Below, one piece after another: positions 18,410-26,548 of a stretch of 64,000 bases of DNA. Below the pieces are notes generated by a model that saw only the letters and a program-made list of their open reading frames with translations, had not been told where the DNA came from and searched no databases. Both the position numbers and the translations under genes were made by a program. The first letter of the stretch is position 1, and the number at the start of each line of letters is the position of its first letter. Source of the stretch: Candidatus Hydrogenedentota bacterium (GTDB taxonomy: Bacteria; Hydrogenedentota; Hydrogenedentia; Hydrogenedentales; SLHB01); the NCBI GenBank assembly GCA_016215105.1, contig JACRLJ010000028.1, positions 1-64,000 of the forward strand, written 5' to 3'.

Positions 18410-19745
18410 GCGTCTTTTTGGAACGGACGGCATACGCGGGGTAGCCAATCTCCACCCGATCACGGCGGAGATGGCCCTTAAAGTGGGACGGGCCGCCGGC
18501 CACATCTTTCAAAAGGAGGATAGGCCGCACACTATCCTCATCGGAAAAGACACGCGGCAGTCGGGCTATATGCTCGAGAACGCGCTGACGGCGGGGTTGT
18601 GCTCGATGGGGGTGAACGTGCTCCTGGTCGGGCCTCTGCCCACGCCGGGCGTCTCGTACATCATGCGCAGCCTGCGCTGCGACGCCGCGATCATGATCTC
18701 CGCCTCGCACAATCTGTACATGGACAACGGGATCAAATTCTTCGGCCGCGACGGCTTCAAGCTCGACGACGAAGTCGAAGACGAAATCGAGCGCCTCGTG
18801 ACCGAAAACGAGGTGGACGGCATCCGGCCCACGCACGAACATATCGGCACGGCGCGGCGCATTGACGACGCCGTGGGCCGATACATCGAGTTCGCCAAGG
18901 CGTCATTTCCGAAAGGGATGCGCCTCGACGGTCTGCGCATCGTCGTGGACTGCGCCCACGGGTCCGCGTACAAGGTCGGACCGTTCTCGTTCTCGGAATT
19001 GGGCGCGGACGTGATCCACTTGGGCAACACGCCGAACGGGCGCAACATCAATATGAATTGCGGTTCGACGCACCCCGAAGAGATGCGCGCCATGGTCATT
19101 CGCGAGCGCGCCGATCTCGGCATCGCGTTCGACGGCGATGGCGACCGTATCGTGATGGCGGATTCGGACGGGCGATTGCTGGACGGCAACGCGCTGCTGG
19201 CGATACTCGGGCTGGACCTGTTGGAGCGCGGCGAACTTCCCAACAACACCATTGCGACGACGATCATGGCCAACGGCGGCCTCGAACGCGCGCTCGATCC
19301 CCTGGGTGGAAAGATCCTGCGCACGAAGGTCGGCGACCGCTATGTGGTCGAGGCGATGCGCGAGCATGGGCTGAACGTGGGCGGCGAATCGTCCGGTCAC
19401 ATCATCATGCTCGAACACAACACCACCGGCGACGCGTTGATCACCGGCTTGCACGTATTGGCGACGATGATTCGGAAGGACCAGCCCTTGTCGGAGCTCG
19501 CGGGCGTCTATCAGCCGCTGCCGGAAGCGCACACGAAGGTCCCGCACAACGGCCTGCACCGGCCGGACGATGACCAACTCGAGGCGCTGCAAACCGAAGC
19601 GGAAACCGATCTTCACGGCAAAGGCCGCGTGGTGATTCGCGCGTCGGGAACGGAACCGATCATACGCATCATGGTGCAGCACGAAGTGCAGAAATCCGCG
19701 GAAGCCCTCGCCAAACAACTCGCGGACCGCATTACGACGATGTAA
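18402..19745 (+). CDS. glmM: Phosphoglucosamine mutase
   Basis: A 447-residue alpha-D-phosphohexomutase that converts glucosamine-6-phosphate to glucosamine-1-phosphate for UDP-GlcNAc, peptidoglycan and lipopolysaccharide synthesis. The N-terminus LFGTDGIRGVAN is typical; the phosphoserine loop is MISASHN with Ser102; the metal loop is DGDGDR; the sugar loop is GGESSGH; and the phosphate-binding loop is RASGTEPIIRIM. The ATG at 18402 has AGGAG 6-7 bases upstream and overlaps the end of folP. It is the last gene of the ftsH-folP-glmM block. Confidence 0.96.
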   Translation: MSERLFGTDGIRGVANLHPITAEMALKVGRAAGHIFQKEDRPHTILIGKDTRQSGYMLENALTAGLCSMGVNVLLVGPLPTPGVSYIMRSLRCDAAIMISASHNLYMDNGIKFFGRDGFKLDDEVEDEIERLVTENEVDGIRPTHEHIGTARRIDDAVGRYIEFAKASFPKGMRLDGLRIVVDCAHGSAYKVGPFSFSELGADVIHLGNTPNGRNINMNCGSTHPEEMRAMVIRERADLGIAFDGDGDRIVMADSDGRLLDGNALLAILGLDLLERGELPNNTIATTIMANGGLERALDPLGGKILRTKVGDRYVVEAMREHGLNVGGESSGHIIMLEHNTTGDALITGLHVLATMIRKDQPLSELAGVYQPLPEAHTKVPHNGLHRPDDDQLEALQTEAETDLHGKGRVVIRASGTEPIIRIMVQHEVQKSAEALAKQLADRITTM

Positions 19746-19868
19746 TGGCGTCGCGCCTGGTTTTGGAGGTTGGCCCATACTTCGTAGTCGGTGACGAATT
19801 TCGGAAATTCTGGACAAGCCAAATTGCCACTGTGGTGTGAGAACGGTTTGGATGGATCGTATTCTTAA

Positions 19869-20099
19869 GCCCTGAAAGGGCGATTCTATACCAGCCCAGG
19901 GCAACGCCCTGGGAATAGGGCATTGGTGTCATGTGAGCCCTGTAAGGGCGTACTATTCGGAAGGTTCCGTTTTGACGCCCTCGGGAACATATCGACATCA
20001 CGAACGAAGGCTTAGCACGCCCTTTCAGGGCTGACACTAAGGCAATTACGTGTTCCCAGGGCGATGCCCTGGGCTGAAATAGTTCAGCCCTTTCAGGGC
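19869..20099. repeat. Mirrored pair of two-hairpin REP-like elements
   Basis: Unit A (19869-19913) is a small palindrome GCCCTGAAAGGGC, 13 bases, then CCCAGGGCAACGCCCTGGG. Unit B (20055-20099) is the same two parts in reverse order with the same 13-base gap. Two extra small palindromes lie at 19937-19949 and 20019-20031, each 23 bases from its neighbouring unit. The whole block is a symmetric imperfect palindrome centred near 19984, between glmM and pdxJ. It holds no gene. Confidence 0.9.
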
Positions 20100-20184
20100 T
20101 GTAATCCAGTACGAACGCTTGAATACGCAATGCGCATGCCGCCAGATATGGGTTGATGGAACTCGAACGAACAGGGAGCAGACC

Positions 20185-20907
20185 ATGATCGATCTTGGGG
20201 TCAACATTGACCACGTCGCCACGTTGCGCGAGGCGCGCAAAGGCCACGCGCCGGACCTCCTAACCGCAGCGAAGATTTGCGAGCTGGCCGGCGCGCAGCA
20301 GATCACCGTGCATCTGCGCCAGGATCGCCGGCATATCCAGGACCACGACGTGGAGTTGCTGTCCCAGGCGCTGACGGTCCGCCTCAATCTCGAGATGGCC
20401 GCGGTGGACGAGATCATCGCCATCGCCCACCGCATTCGTCCGCACACGGTGTGTCTGGTTCCCGAGAACCGGAGCGAGATCACCACCGAAGGCGGACTCG
20501 ACGTCGCCGGGCAACGCGCCCACCTCAAGAAAGTGGTCGCGGGATTCAACGAGGCCGGCGTCAAGGTGAGCATGTTCATCGACCCGGAACTGCGCCAAGT
20601 CGACGCCAGCGCGGCCGTCGGCGCCGACTACGTCGAACTGCACACCGGCGCGTACGCCAACGCCAAGCAGGAAGACGTGGTGAACGAGCTTAACCGCCTC
20701 GTGGACGCCGCCACGCACGCGATCGGCTGCGGATTGATCTTCAACGCCGGTCACGGCCTGACCGTCCGCAACCTCCGGCCCGTCGCCTCGATCCCCGGGC
20801 TGAACGAGGTCAACATCGGCCACGACATCATCGCTCGCGCGGTGTTCATCGGCCTTGAGAACGCGGTCAAAGAAATCCTCGCGGTACTGCAGTCCTGCTC
20901 GCCGTAG
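20185..20907 (+). CDS. pdxJ: Pyridoxine 5'-phosphate synthase
   Basis: A 240-residue TIM-barrel enzyme that condenses 1-deoxyxylulose-5-phosphate with 3-amino-2-oxopropyl phosphate to form vitamin B6 phosphate. The N-terminus MIDLGVNIDHVATLREAR is diagnostic, as are ITVHLRQDRRHIQDHDV, VCLVPENRSEITTEGGLDV, VSMFIDPE, YVELHTGAYA and the C-terminal NIGHDIIARAVF. The length is standard. The ATG at 20185 has AGGGAG 9 bases upstream; the longer frame from 20119 has no support. It follows glmM after a 440-base repeat region. Confidence 0.97.
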   Translation: MIDLGVNIDHVATLREARKGHAPDLLTAAKICELAGAQQITVHLRQDRRHIQDHDVELLSQALTVRLNLEMAAVDEIIAIAHRIRPHTVCLVPENRSEITTEGGLDVAGQRAHLKKVVAGFNEAGVKVSMFIDPELRQVDASAAVGADYVELHTGAYANAKQEDVVNELNRLVDAATHAIGCGLIFNAGHGLTVRNLRPVASIPGLNEVNIGHDIIARAVFIGLENAVKEILAVLQSCSP

Positions 20908-20925
20908 AGGCCGGCGTCGAATGCC

Positions 20926-21230
20926 CTATAGTAGACGCGTCCGTCCCGGCGCGTTGCTGGGGCGCCGACAACCAGACCCATCACAACTGCCACGCTCTGG
21001 CGCCATAGCCCAATAGTAGACGCGTCCGTCTCGGCGCGTCGCCGGGGCGCCAAGATCATTGCCGCGCGGCGCGATTACTCCGGGCGCGATGCCTGGTGTT
21101 CCGCCTTGTAGTCTCACCCGCCGTGTAACACCCCATTACCTCCGCCAAGACTACCCGGCACGGAGTCTATTCGGCCGGGCCAATCAGCCCGCGCCCCGGC
21201 AACGCGCCGAGACGGGCGCGTCTACTATAG
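20926..21230. repeat. Three copies of a TAGTAGACGCG palindromic repeat
   Basis: Copies at 20926-20966 and 21011-21051 read CTATAGTAGACGCGTCCGTC and go on to end in GGGGCGCC; a third at 21190-21230 is the same element inverted. Each can fold on itself. The same family appears again as three copies at 25330-25595, so the PadR operon between them is bracketed. No gene is seen in 20908-21385. Confidence 0.85.
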
Positions 21231-21304
21231 GCGCCAGGCAAGGTCATTCCCTACGCCCACCCCAGACCCTGAACCCCGAACCCCCGACCCCGCCTTCCCC
21301 CCTC

Positions 21305-21333
21305 TTGACACATATCGGAATCCGATGTATTGT
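21305..21333 (+). promoter_or_regulatory. Promoter of the first PadR operon with a spacer palindrome
   Basis: TTGACA (21305-21310) and TATTGT (21328-21333) are spaced by 17 bases. The spacer holds the palindrome ATCGGAATCCGAT (21314-21326), extended by ACAT on the left and ATGT on the right. A palindrome filling the -35/-10 spacer is where a repressor would block polymerase. PadR proteins are usually autoregulated, so this is a candidate operator; that link is inferred. Confidence 0.6.
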
Positions 21334-21385
21334 GGTGAGGAACTCGAAACCAACATTCAGGGGTCGAAAAAGGCTGGCGCGAACC

Positions 21386-21700
21386 ATGAATCTCAAAGGC
21401 ACACTACCCACACTCATCCTGCAAACACTGTCGTCACCGGAGCCAAAACACGGCTACCGGATCGCGCAGGAGATCAAAGCCAAATCCAAAGGCGTGCTCG
21501 ATTTCCGGGAAGGCACGTTGTACCCCGCGTTGCACGGCCTCGAAAACCGGGGACTTCTGGAGTCCTTCGAGGCGCCCGAGAACGGACGCGTGCGGCGCTA
21601 CTACCGCTTGACCGAAGATGGCCGCAAAGAACTCGCCAAAGAGCGTAAGGAATGGAAGAAGCTCGCCACGGGGGTGCGACTGGTGTTGGAGGGGGCGTAA
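21386..21700 (+). CDS. PadR family transcriptional regulator
   Basis: A 104-residue winged-helix repressor. The PadR hallmarks are plain: LKGTLPTLILQTL, KHGYRIAQEI, the GTLYPALHGLENRGLLES wing and RRYYRLTEDGRKEL. It lacks the long C-terminal dimerisation arm of larger PadR proteins, so it belongs to the small (PadR-s1) class. Its stop overlaps the next start (TAATG at 21698-21702), and four more overlapping genes follow, making a six-gene operon. Because every downstream product is a membrane protein with the same N-terminal helical domain, the regulator is likely controlled by, or controls, those partners. The longer frame from 21059 runs through repeats and was not used. Confidence 0.93.
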   Translation: MNLKGTLPTLILQTLSSPEPKHGYRIAQEIKAKSKGVLDFREGTLYPALHGLENRGLLESFEAPENGRVRRYYRLTEDGRKELAKERKEWKKLATGVRLVLEGA

Positions 21701-22422
21701 TGACGCAGTTTCATGGCTTTCAAGCATGGCTTGACGAAGCCACGCGCGACCTGTGCGACGAAGCACGGGCGCGGGTGGAACGTGAGCTGCTGGCACACTA
21801 TGAGGATGCGGTCAGGTCCGCAATTGCGTCTGGCGCTACTGAAGCCGACGCGCATGCGGAAGTCTTGGCGCGTCTTGGAGATGCTGACGCTGCGCGAAAG
21901 GGGTACAACGACGCACATCTGACTCGGGATGAGGAATCGGCCCTTAAGGACAGACTGGCAATCTCGGGGCGTCAGTTTCTATTTCAGCTCACCGCGCTCG
22001 TGGCGGTATCCCTGAACGCCGCGAACGCTGTTGACATTATCACGAGGTATTCCAGTGATCTTGAGAACCGCATAACACAGAACTTTCCTACGGCCTCGTT
22101 CACCATGCTTGCCATGATTTTGTGTGCTGTCGGATTGGGTGTGTATGGAGTAGTCGCTGTCCGCGTGTCGCACAAAAGAAGCGATCTTCGATCGGCATTA
22201 CGATGGTACCGTTCGCTATGGTTAGTATCGGGCTTCATTTTTGGAGCGAGTTACTTCGCCGCGTCGTTGATGATCATTCAGTCTGTAACGATTCTTGATG
22301 TGACTGTCGGCATGTCTCAAATCGTGGTCGGCGCCCTTGCCGCGATATTCGAAAGTCGAAGTCTGGCGCGCAAACTGTCGTACGGTAGTTTCCCTGGCGG
22401 CGTTTCAGGAGCGACATCGTGA
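21700..22422 (+). CDS. HAAS-like domain membrane protein, paralog 1
   Basis: A 240-residue protein, first of five head-to-tail paralogs. Residues about 1-75 are a helical domain with the pattern WLDEATRDLCDEARARVE, AHYEDAV and a closing LARLGDADAARKGY. About four hydrophobic helices follow (for example LFQLTALVAVSLNAANAVDI and FTMLAMILCAVGLGVYGVVA), so the C-terminal part lies in the membrane. The N-terminal domain resembles the HAAS/DUF1700 type that is commonly encoded beside PadR regulators. Start and stop overlap both neighbours (TAATG, GTGA). Function unknown; a membrane sensor or effector coupled to PadR is inferred. Confidence 0.85.
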   Translation: MTQFHGFQAWLDEATRDLCDEARARVERELLAHYEDAVRSAIASGATEADAHAEVLARLGDADAARKGYNDAHLTRDEESALKDRLAISGRQFLFQLTALVAVSLNAANAVDIITRYSSDLENRITQNFPTASFTMLAMILCAVGLGVYGVVAVRVSHKRSDLRSALRWYRSLWLVSGFIFGASYFAASLMIIQSVTILDVTVGMSQIVVGALAAIFESRSLARKLSYGSFPGGVSGATS

Positions 22423-23108
22423 CGCTCACAACCGAAAATCAATGGATTGACGAAGCCACCCGCGGCTTGTGTGACGAAGCGCGCGTGCGGGTGAGGCGGG
22501 AGATTCAGGATCACTGCGCCGATATCGTCGCGGATGAACTCCAAAAGGGACAAAGCATCGCGCGGGCTCATAAGGCCGCCGTGGAAAGCTTGGGTAGTGC
22601 GAAGACCGCGCGGCACGACTATCGGCGGACGTACCTGACTCGGGGTGATGAACGGAAGCTCAAGCGGCTTCAAAATCGAGTATTCGAGGACGCTGCGGTT
22701 GGCCTGCAATTCGCGGCGACAACCTTCATGGGAATCGCGATGGTATGGCACGCTCTCACGCGCATTCTGGCCCACCACCCTGCAACCCTCGCATATGGCG
22801 CATGCGCGCTATTCATAGTGTGCCTCTTCGGACGGTCTTGGCTGATTCCACGTATGTACCAACGAAGCCGAAGGCGCGCGGCGGTTTTTCTCGATACTGC
22901 TTCCCTATTCGGTCATAGTGTTTCGGTCAGTCTGTTGATGCTATCGCTTGCAATTGGACCTGGTCTGAGACCTGTTGGCTCGTGGGCCCTATTCGTCGCG
23001 ATGTCGGTGTCAACAGTTGTCTGCATACCGGTAGCGTTGCTCGACGATGTCCGGCTGTGCCGCAAGTTACGCGGAGAGCGGCATGACCAACCACGGGGCG
23101 TTAGCTAA
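22419..23108 (+). CDS. HAAS-like domain membrane protein, paralog 2
   Basis: A 229-residue paralog. The GTG start at 22419 overlaps the previous stop (GTGA). The helical domain reads WIDEATRGLCDEARVRVRRE, then VESLGSAKTARHDYRRTYLT; the RRTYLT ending is shared with paralogs 3 and 4. Four hydrophobic segments follow (FMGIAMVWHALTRILAHHPA, ACALFIVCLFGRSWLI and others). No catalytic motif is visible. Compared with paralog 1 the soluble domain is better conserved than the membrane part, which is what a shared docking domain with diverged sensors would look like. Confidence 0.85.
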   Translation: MTLTTENQWIDEATRGLCDEARVRVRREIQDHCADIVADELQKGQSIARAHKAAVESLGSAKTARHDYRRTYLTRGDERKLKRLQNRVFEDAAVGLQFAATTFMGIAMVWHALTRILAHHPATLAYGACALFIVCLFGRSWLIPRMYQRSRRRAAVFLDTASLFGHSVSVSLLMLSLAIGPGLRPVGSWALFVAMSVSTVVCIPVALLDDVRLCRKLRGERHDQPRGVS

Positions 23109-23788
23109 TGGCGGCGATGGACGTTTATCACTGGATCGACGAGGCCACGCGGGGCTTGTGCGAAGAAGCGTGTGCGCGGGTGACGCGGGAGATTCTGGGC
23201 CACTACGAAGACGCCGTCGCGGATGCACTGCAAAGCGGGCAAACCGAAGACGAGGCACGTGCGGTTGCCATGGAAAGCTTGGGTAGCGCGAAGGCCGCAG
23301 GGCGCGAGTACCGGCGGACGTATCTGACCGCGAAGGAGGCGAAATGGCTTCGGGCTCGATTGGGGCGCACCGACCCAGAGCCGGAAAAGGTTCGACAAGC
23401 GATGTGGTGGGCTGCCGCTATGGGCCTTATCGCGTGCTGGTCCGCGTCGTCTTCCATCGTTCAGTTCGCTCTACTAATCTTGATTACGACCGGCTATTTT
23501 GTGTTCTTCCATTGGGCGATGACTACGAGGCGCGCCGCCAAGTTGAGACGGCAGGGACGACGTCAGCTCGCGTGGGCGCTGGAAATATCTGTCGGTAACT
23601 ACTACGCGTTTGTCGTCATCCTGGGGACGTATCGCGACCTGTTCAATAGCGGCCAGGATCGATACTACGCGCTGTTCATGCTCGTGCTTATGTGTGTTCT
23701 TGAAGTCTATATGGTCTTTAGGTCCGTCGCCTTTGAACTCAAGCTCCGCCGCCTCAACTACCCCGACAATCCAGCGGGGTCAGCATGA
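23108..23788 (+). CDS. HAAS-like domain membrane protein, paralog 3
   Basis: A 226-residue paralog starting at an ATG that shares its A with the previous TAA. Its domain reads WIDEATRGLCEEACARVTRE, HYEDAVADALQSGQ, MESLGSAKAAGREYRRTYLT. The membrane half has about four helices (MWWAAAMGLIACWSASSSIV, FALLILITTGYFVFFHWAM). Near-identity of the N-terminal domain to paralog 2, down to the ESLGSAK phrase, points to recent tandem duplication. Its stop overlaps the next start by 4 bases. Role unknown; see the operon finding. Confidence 0.85.
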   Translation: MAAMDVYHWIDEATRGLCEEACARVTREILGHYEDAVADALQSGQTEDEARAVAMESLGSAKAAGREYRRTYLTAKEAKWLRARLGRTDPEPEKVRQAMWWAAAMGLIACWSASSSIVQFALLILITTGYFVFFHWAMTTRRAAKLRRQGRRQLAWALEISVGNYYAFVVILGTYRDLFNSGQDRYYALFMLVLMCVLEVYMVFRSVAFELKLRRLNYPDNPAGSA

Positions 23789-24501
23789 TGGCCAGTCATG
23801 ATCTCTATCAATGGCTCGACGCGGCGACCCGGGGCTTGTGTCGGGACGCCCGTGAGAGGGTGGCGCAGGAAATTCGCGCGCATTTTTCGGACGCCTTTAA
23901 TAGCGCGTTCGAGCGGGGACTGACGAGGGCAGACGCCTACGTGAACGCGTTGAAAGGCCTGGGCAGCGCTCGGGCCGCCCGGCGCGCATATCGGCGCGCA
24001 TATCTGACGATGAATGACGAGCGCCGGCTCGGCGTATTGTCGCGATCGAAGAAACACTTTCGCTCGGATTCCACCTTTCAGTTAGTGCTGCTGACCCTGT
24101 ATTTCGTGTGTCATTTGGGCGCCGTGACGAGTGGCTTTGACGATATTGGGATGTACGCGGCAGCGAAGGCCGGTTGGGGCTTGGGACTTTCCGTGTTGGG
24201 GTTCTATCTCGTTGTTAAGCTATGGATCATTCCAATGCTGTGCCGGAATGGGCAGGCCAGGTTCGCGCTGGCGCTGGCGTGTCTGGTGGAGTCGGTCTAC
24301 TGGATAATCGTTCTAGGCGTGCCCTCGGTGAGCAGCTACCGGGTGTCGTCCCTTGGAACGGGCGTCGAGTTCTGGACCGTGGTGATTGACGAAGGCCTCT
24401 TCTTCCTCACCCTTTTCGTTCCGTTCAAGGCGTACCTGAACTTGCCGCTGTGGTGGAAGCTGCGTGCGCGGGAGCGTTCGGCGCCGGAGGGATGGGCGTG
24501 A
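23785..24501 (+). CDS. HAAS-like domain membrane protein, paralog 4
   Basis: A 238-residue paralog. The domain reads WLDAATRGLCRDARERVAQE, IRAHFSDAFNSAFERG, LKGLGSARAARRAYRRAYLT. The C-terminal half has about four hydrophobic helices (LLTLYFVCHLGAVTSGF, LSVLGFYLVVKLWIIPM, EGLFFLTLFVPFKAYLNL). The start could be the first or second ATG at 23785 or 23788; the first overlaps the previous stop. Its stop overlaps the fifth paralog as TGATG. No enzyme or transporter motif is visible. Confidence 0.85.
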   Translation: MMASHDLYQWLDAATRGLCRDARERVAQEIRAHFSDAFNSAFERGLTRADAYVNALKGLGSARAARRAYRRAYLTMNDERRLGVLSRSKKHFRSDSTFQLVLLTLYFVCHLGAVTSGFDDIGMYAAAKAGWGLGLSVLGFYLVVKLWIIPMLCRNGQARFALALACLVESVYWIIVLGVPSVSSYRVSSLGTGVEFWTVVIDEGLFFLTLFVPFKAYLNLPLWWKLRARERSAPEGWA

Positions 24502-25319
24502 TGGCCAAGAGGAATATGGCTCGCGAAGACATAGCGCGCTGGTTGCAGGAAACCACGGAGGGTCTGTCGCCGGACGAATGCGAGCAAGTCCACGAGTTCT
24601 TGATGGAGCATTACGCCGACTTGGTGGATGAGGACTGGTCGAAGCTATCGGAGTCCGAGTACTCGTCCCTCCGGCGCCGCGTGTTGCACTTTCCTATAGA
24701 TCCGACGAACTTGCATGACTGGCTCGATATCGCCACCAAAGGCCTGACAGCCGAATCCGCACAACGCGTCGGCCGCGAAATCACCGAGCATTACCGGGAT
24801 AGGATGACCGCAGAGCGGCGCGAAGGCCGAGACAAACTCGAAGCGCGCGCGGCGGCGATGGCGTCGCTGGGAAATCCCAAAACCGCGCGGCACATGTACC
24901 GGCGCGAGTATGCGACCGTGTCGGACGAGCAGACACTGAAGCCATCGGGGACGCAATTGGGCGCCTGTGCATGGTTTCCGCTCGCGGCTTCAACACATAC
25001 GGGCCATCTGGAGTACCTGATTCCGTTTGGGATCTTCTACGCAATCTATTGCTGGGTGGCCGCGTGGCAGGCGCCCGCGCTTCTCCACAAGGGGCATGTC
25101 AAGTCCGCGCTGGCGTTGCGCTTGTTAGGGGAATCGTACATCTTCTTTCTTCTAGCGTTCCTCATAATGTATTCGCGCCAGCCGTTTCCATTTCACACGG
25201 TCTGGTTGGTGCTTCTGGTTCTACTGGCCGTGTTTGACGTACGGCGCCTCTCGAGGGTTTTCCGCAAGCTGGGCTACGGCTCCGCCAATGTCCCCGGCAG
25301 CGCGCCGCGGCCCGATTGA
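24501..25319 (+). CDS. HAAS-like domain membrane protein, paralog 5 with a doubled domain
   Basis: A 272-residue protein, longest of the five. It carries two helical domains: a degenerate copy at about residues 8-60 (IARWLQETTEGLSPDECEQV, FLMEHYADLVDEDW) and a full copy at about 72-145 (WLDIATKGLTAESAQRVGRE, ITEHYRDRMTAERREG, MASLGNPKTARHMYRREYAT). Four hydrophobic helices follow. The first copy lacks the closing LG-K-AR segment. The start ATG overlaps the previous TGA. After its stop comes a cluster of palindromic repeats, so this is the end of the operon. Confidence 0.85.
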   Translation: MAKRNMAREDIARWLQETTEGLSPDECEQVHEFLMEHYADLVDEDWSKLSESEYSSLRRRVLHFPIDPTNLHDWLDIATKGLTAESAQRVGREITEHYRDRMTAERREGRDKLEARAAAMASLGNPKTARHMYRREYATVSDEQTLKPSGTQLGACAWFPLAASTHTGHLEYLIPFGIFYAIYCWVAAWQAPALLHKGHVKSALALRLLGESYIFFLLAFLIMYSRQPFPFHTVWLVLLVLLAVFDVRRLSRVFRKLGYGSANVPGSAPRPD

Positions 25320-25329
25320 TGCGTTGCCC

Positions 25330-25595
25330 AGAGTAGACGCGCCGTCTCGCCGTCTCGCCAAGGCGCTGACGGCCTCGCAAGTTGATGAGCTCGCCGTGGG
25401 CGTGTTGGCCGAACCGAATGCGAGCGGATTTGTCTTCTGGGCCGCTTTGCGGTGTGGAGGAGCTTCTGGCGCCCAGGCCGACGCGGCGAGACGGCGCGCC
25501 TACTATGAGCGACCTCGCCTATTGCGGGTTATTGGTGACGGGTGAGTTGCCGCGCCCCGGCCGACGCGGCGAGCCGCCGCGTCTACTCTAGCGCC
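25330..25595. repeat. Three more copies of the TAGTAGACGCG palindromic repeat
   Basis: Copies lie at 25330-25366 (direct), 25469-25508 and 25553-25595 (both inverted, ending GCGCGCCTACTATG and CCGCGTCTACTCTAG). They are the same family as the cluster at 20926-21230. The gap 25320-25765 before the DeoR gene shows no believable gene. Confidence 0.8.
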
Positions 25596-25765
25596 AAGTG
25601 CGGCTTCTTCGATCCCGCGTAGCTCCCCCGAGTACCCCCGCGTTCGCCGAGCGCGGCGAGAACACACTACCTACTCGAGTCAGTCCCGCCGTCTCTTGCG
25701 CATCACGACGCTCGTGCGCAGTCGAACACCGATCCGGTCTTGGAAAGACCGGACTACCTTGCGCG

Positions 25766-26548
25766 CTATTTCACCTTGGCGTAGATGACGTTCTTGGCGG
25801 CGGCCTTGAGCCAGCGCCGTGACGCGGCGGGTACGGCGGTATCGGTGACGATGTGGTCGAACGCGTTCAGTTCGGCGAAGCGGGAAAATGAGGGGCGGCC
25901 GATCTTGCTGTGGTCAACGGCGAGAATGGACGTCGTTCCCGAAGCCAGCACCGATTGGCAGATGCGGGCGAGATCGACGGCGGTCGTGTACGCGCCTTCG
26001 CGGGTGACGCCGTCGGCGCCAACGACGGCAAAGTCCACGTGGAACCGCTTGAGGTTTTCCTCGGTGAGCCAGCCTGTCAGATCCGGGCTGCCTTTGCGCG
26101 CGGCCCCGCCCAGCAGCACCGTCTCGAGGCCTTCACGGGTGTAGAGTTCCGCGGCGATGGCTAACGACGATGTGAGGACCGTCGCGCCTTCGATTCCGGC
26201 CATTGCCTTGGCTACTTCGAGCGTTGTCGTGCCGCTGTCCAGGGCGACCGTGCTTCCGGGTTTGATCATTGCGGCGATCACGCCGGCGATGGCCTGCTTT
26301 TCCGCCGCGCACCGCTCGCCGCGCTCGAGAAATGAAAACGCGACCACGCCCGGCCGCGACAGAATCGCGCCACCATGGGTGCGCGTGACCCGGCCCGCCT
26401 GCTCGAGCAGCATCAAGTCGCGCCGGACGGTCATGAGGCTGACGTTGAACTCATTCGCCAGTTCCTGCACCGACGCCTCGCCCTTGGCGCCAATGAAGTC
26501 CACGATGCGGTCATGGCGTCCATTCATTCTCGCAGTCTTTCTAATCAC
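25766..26548 (-). CDS. DeoR/GlpR family transcriptional regulator
   Basis: A 260-residue repressor of the DeoR family, which usually senses a sugar phosphate. The N-terminal helix-turn-helix reads RHDRIVDFIGAKGEASVQEL and VSLMTVRRDLMLLEQAGRV, with the family phrase RTHGGAI next. The C-terminal sugar-isomerase-like sensor has ALDSGTTTLEVAKAM and DLTGWLTEENLKRFHVD. A GTG at 26548 is preferred as the start because AAGGAGG lies 6 bases upstream; the ATG at 26527 is the alternative. It stands alone on the minus strand; its target is not obvious, though sugar genes lie a few kilobases away. Confidence 0.92.
   Translation of the reverse strand: MIRKTARMNGRHDRIVDFIGAKGEASVQELANEFNVSLMTVRRDLMLLEQAGRVTRTHGGAILSRPGVVAFSFLERGERCAAEKQAIAGVIAAMIKPGSTVALDSGTTTLEVAKAMAGIEGATVLTSSLAIAAELYTREGLETVLLGGAARKGSPDLTGWLTEENLKRFHVDFAVVGADGVTREGAYTTAVDLARICQSVLASGTTSILAVDHSKIGRPSFSRFAELNAFDHIVTDTAVPAASRRWLKAAAKNVIYAKVK

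Noticed and set aside
20926-25595. Insertion sequence flanking the PadR operon
   Set aside because: The flanking repeats carry no transposase and show no clean terminal inverted repeat pair or target duplication, so an insertion sequence cannot be claimed.
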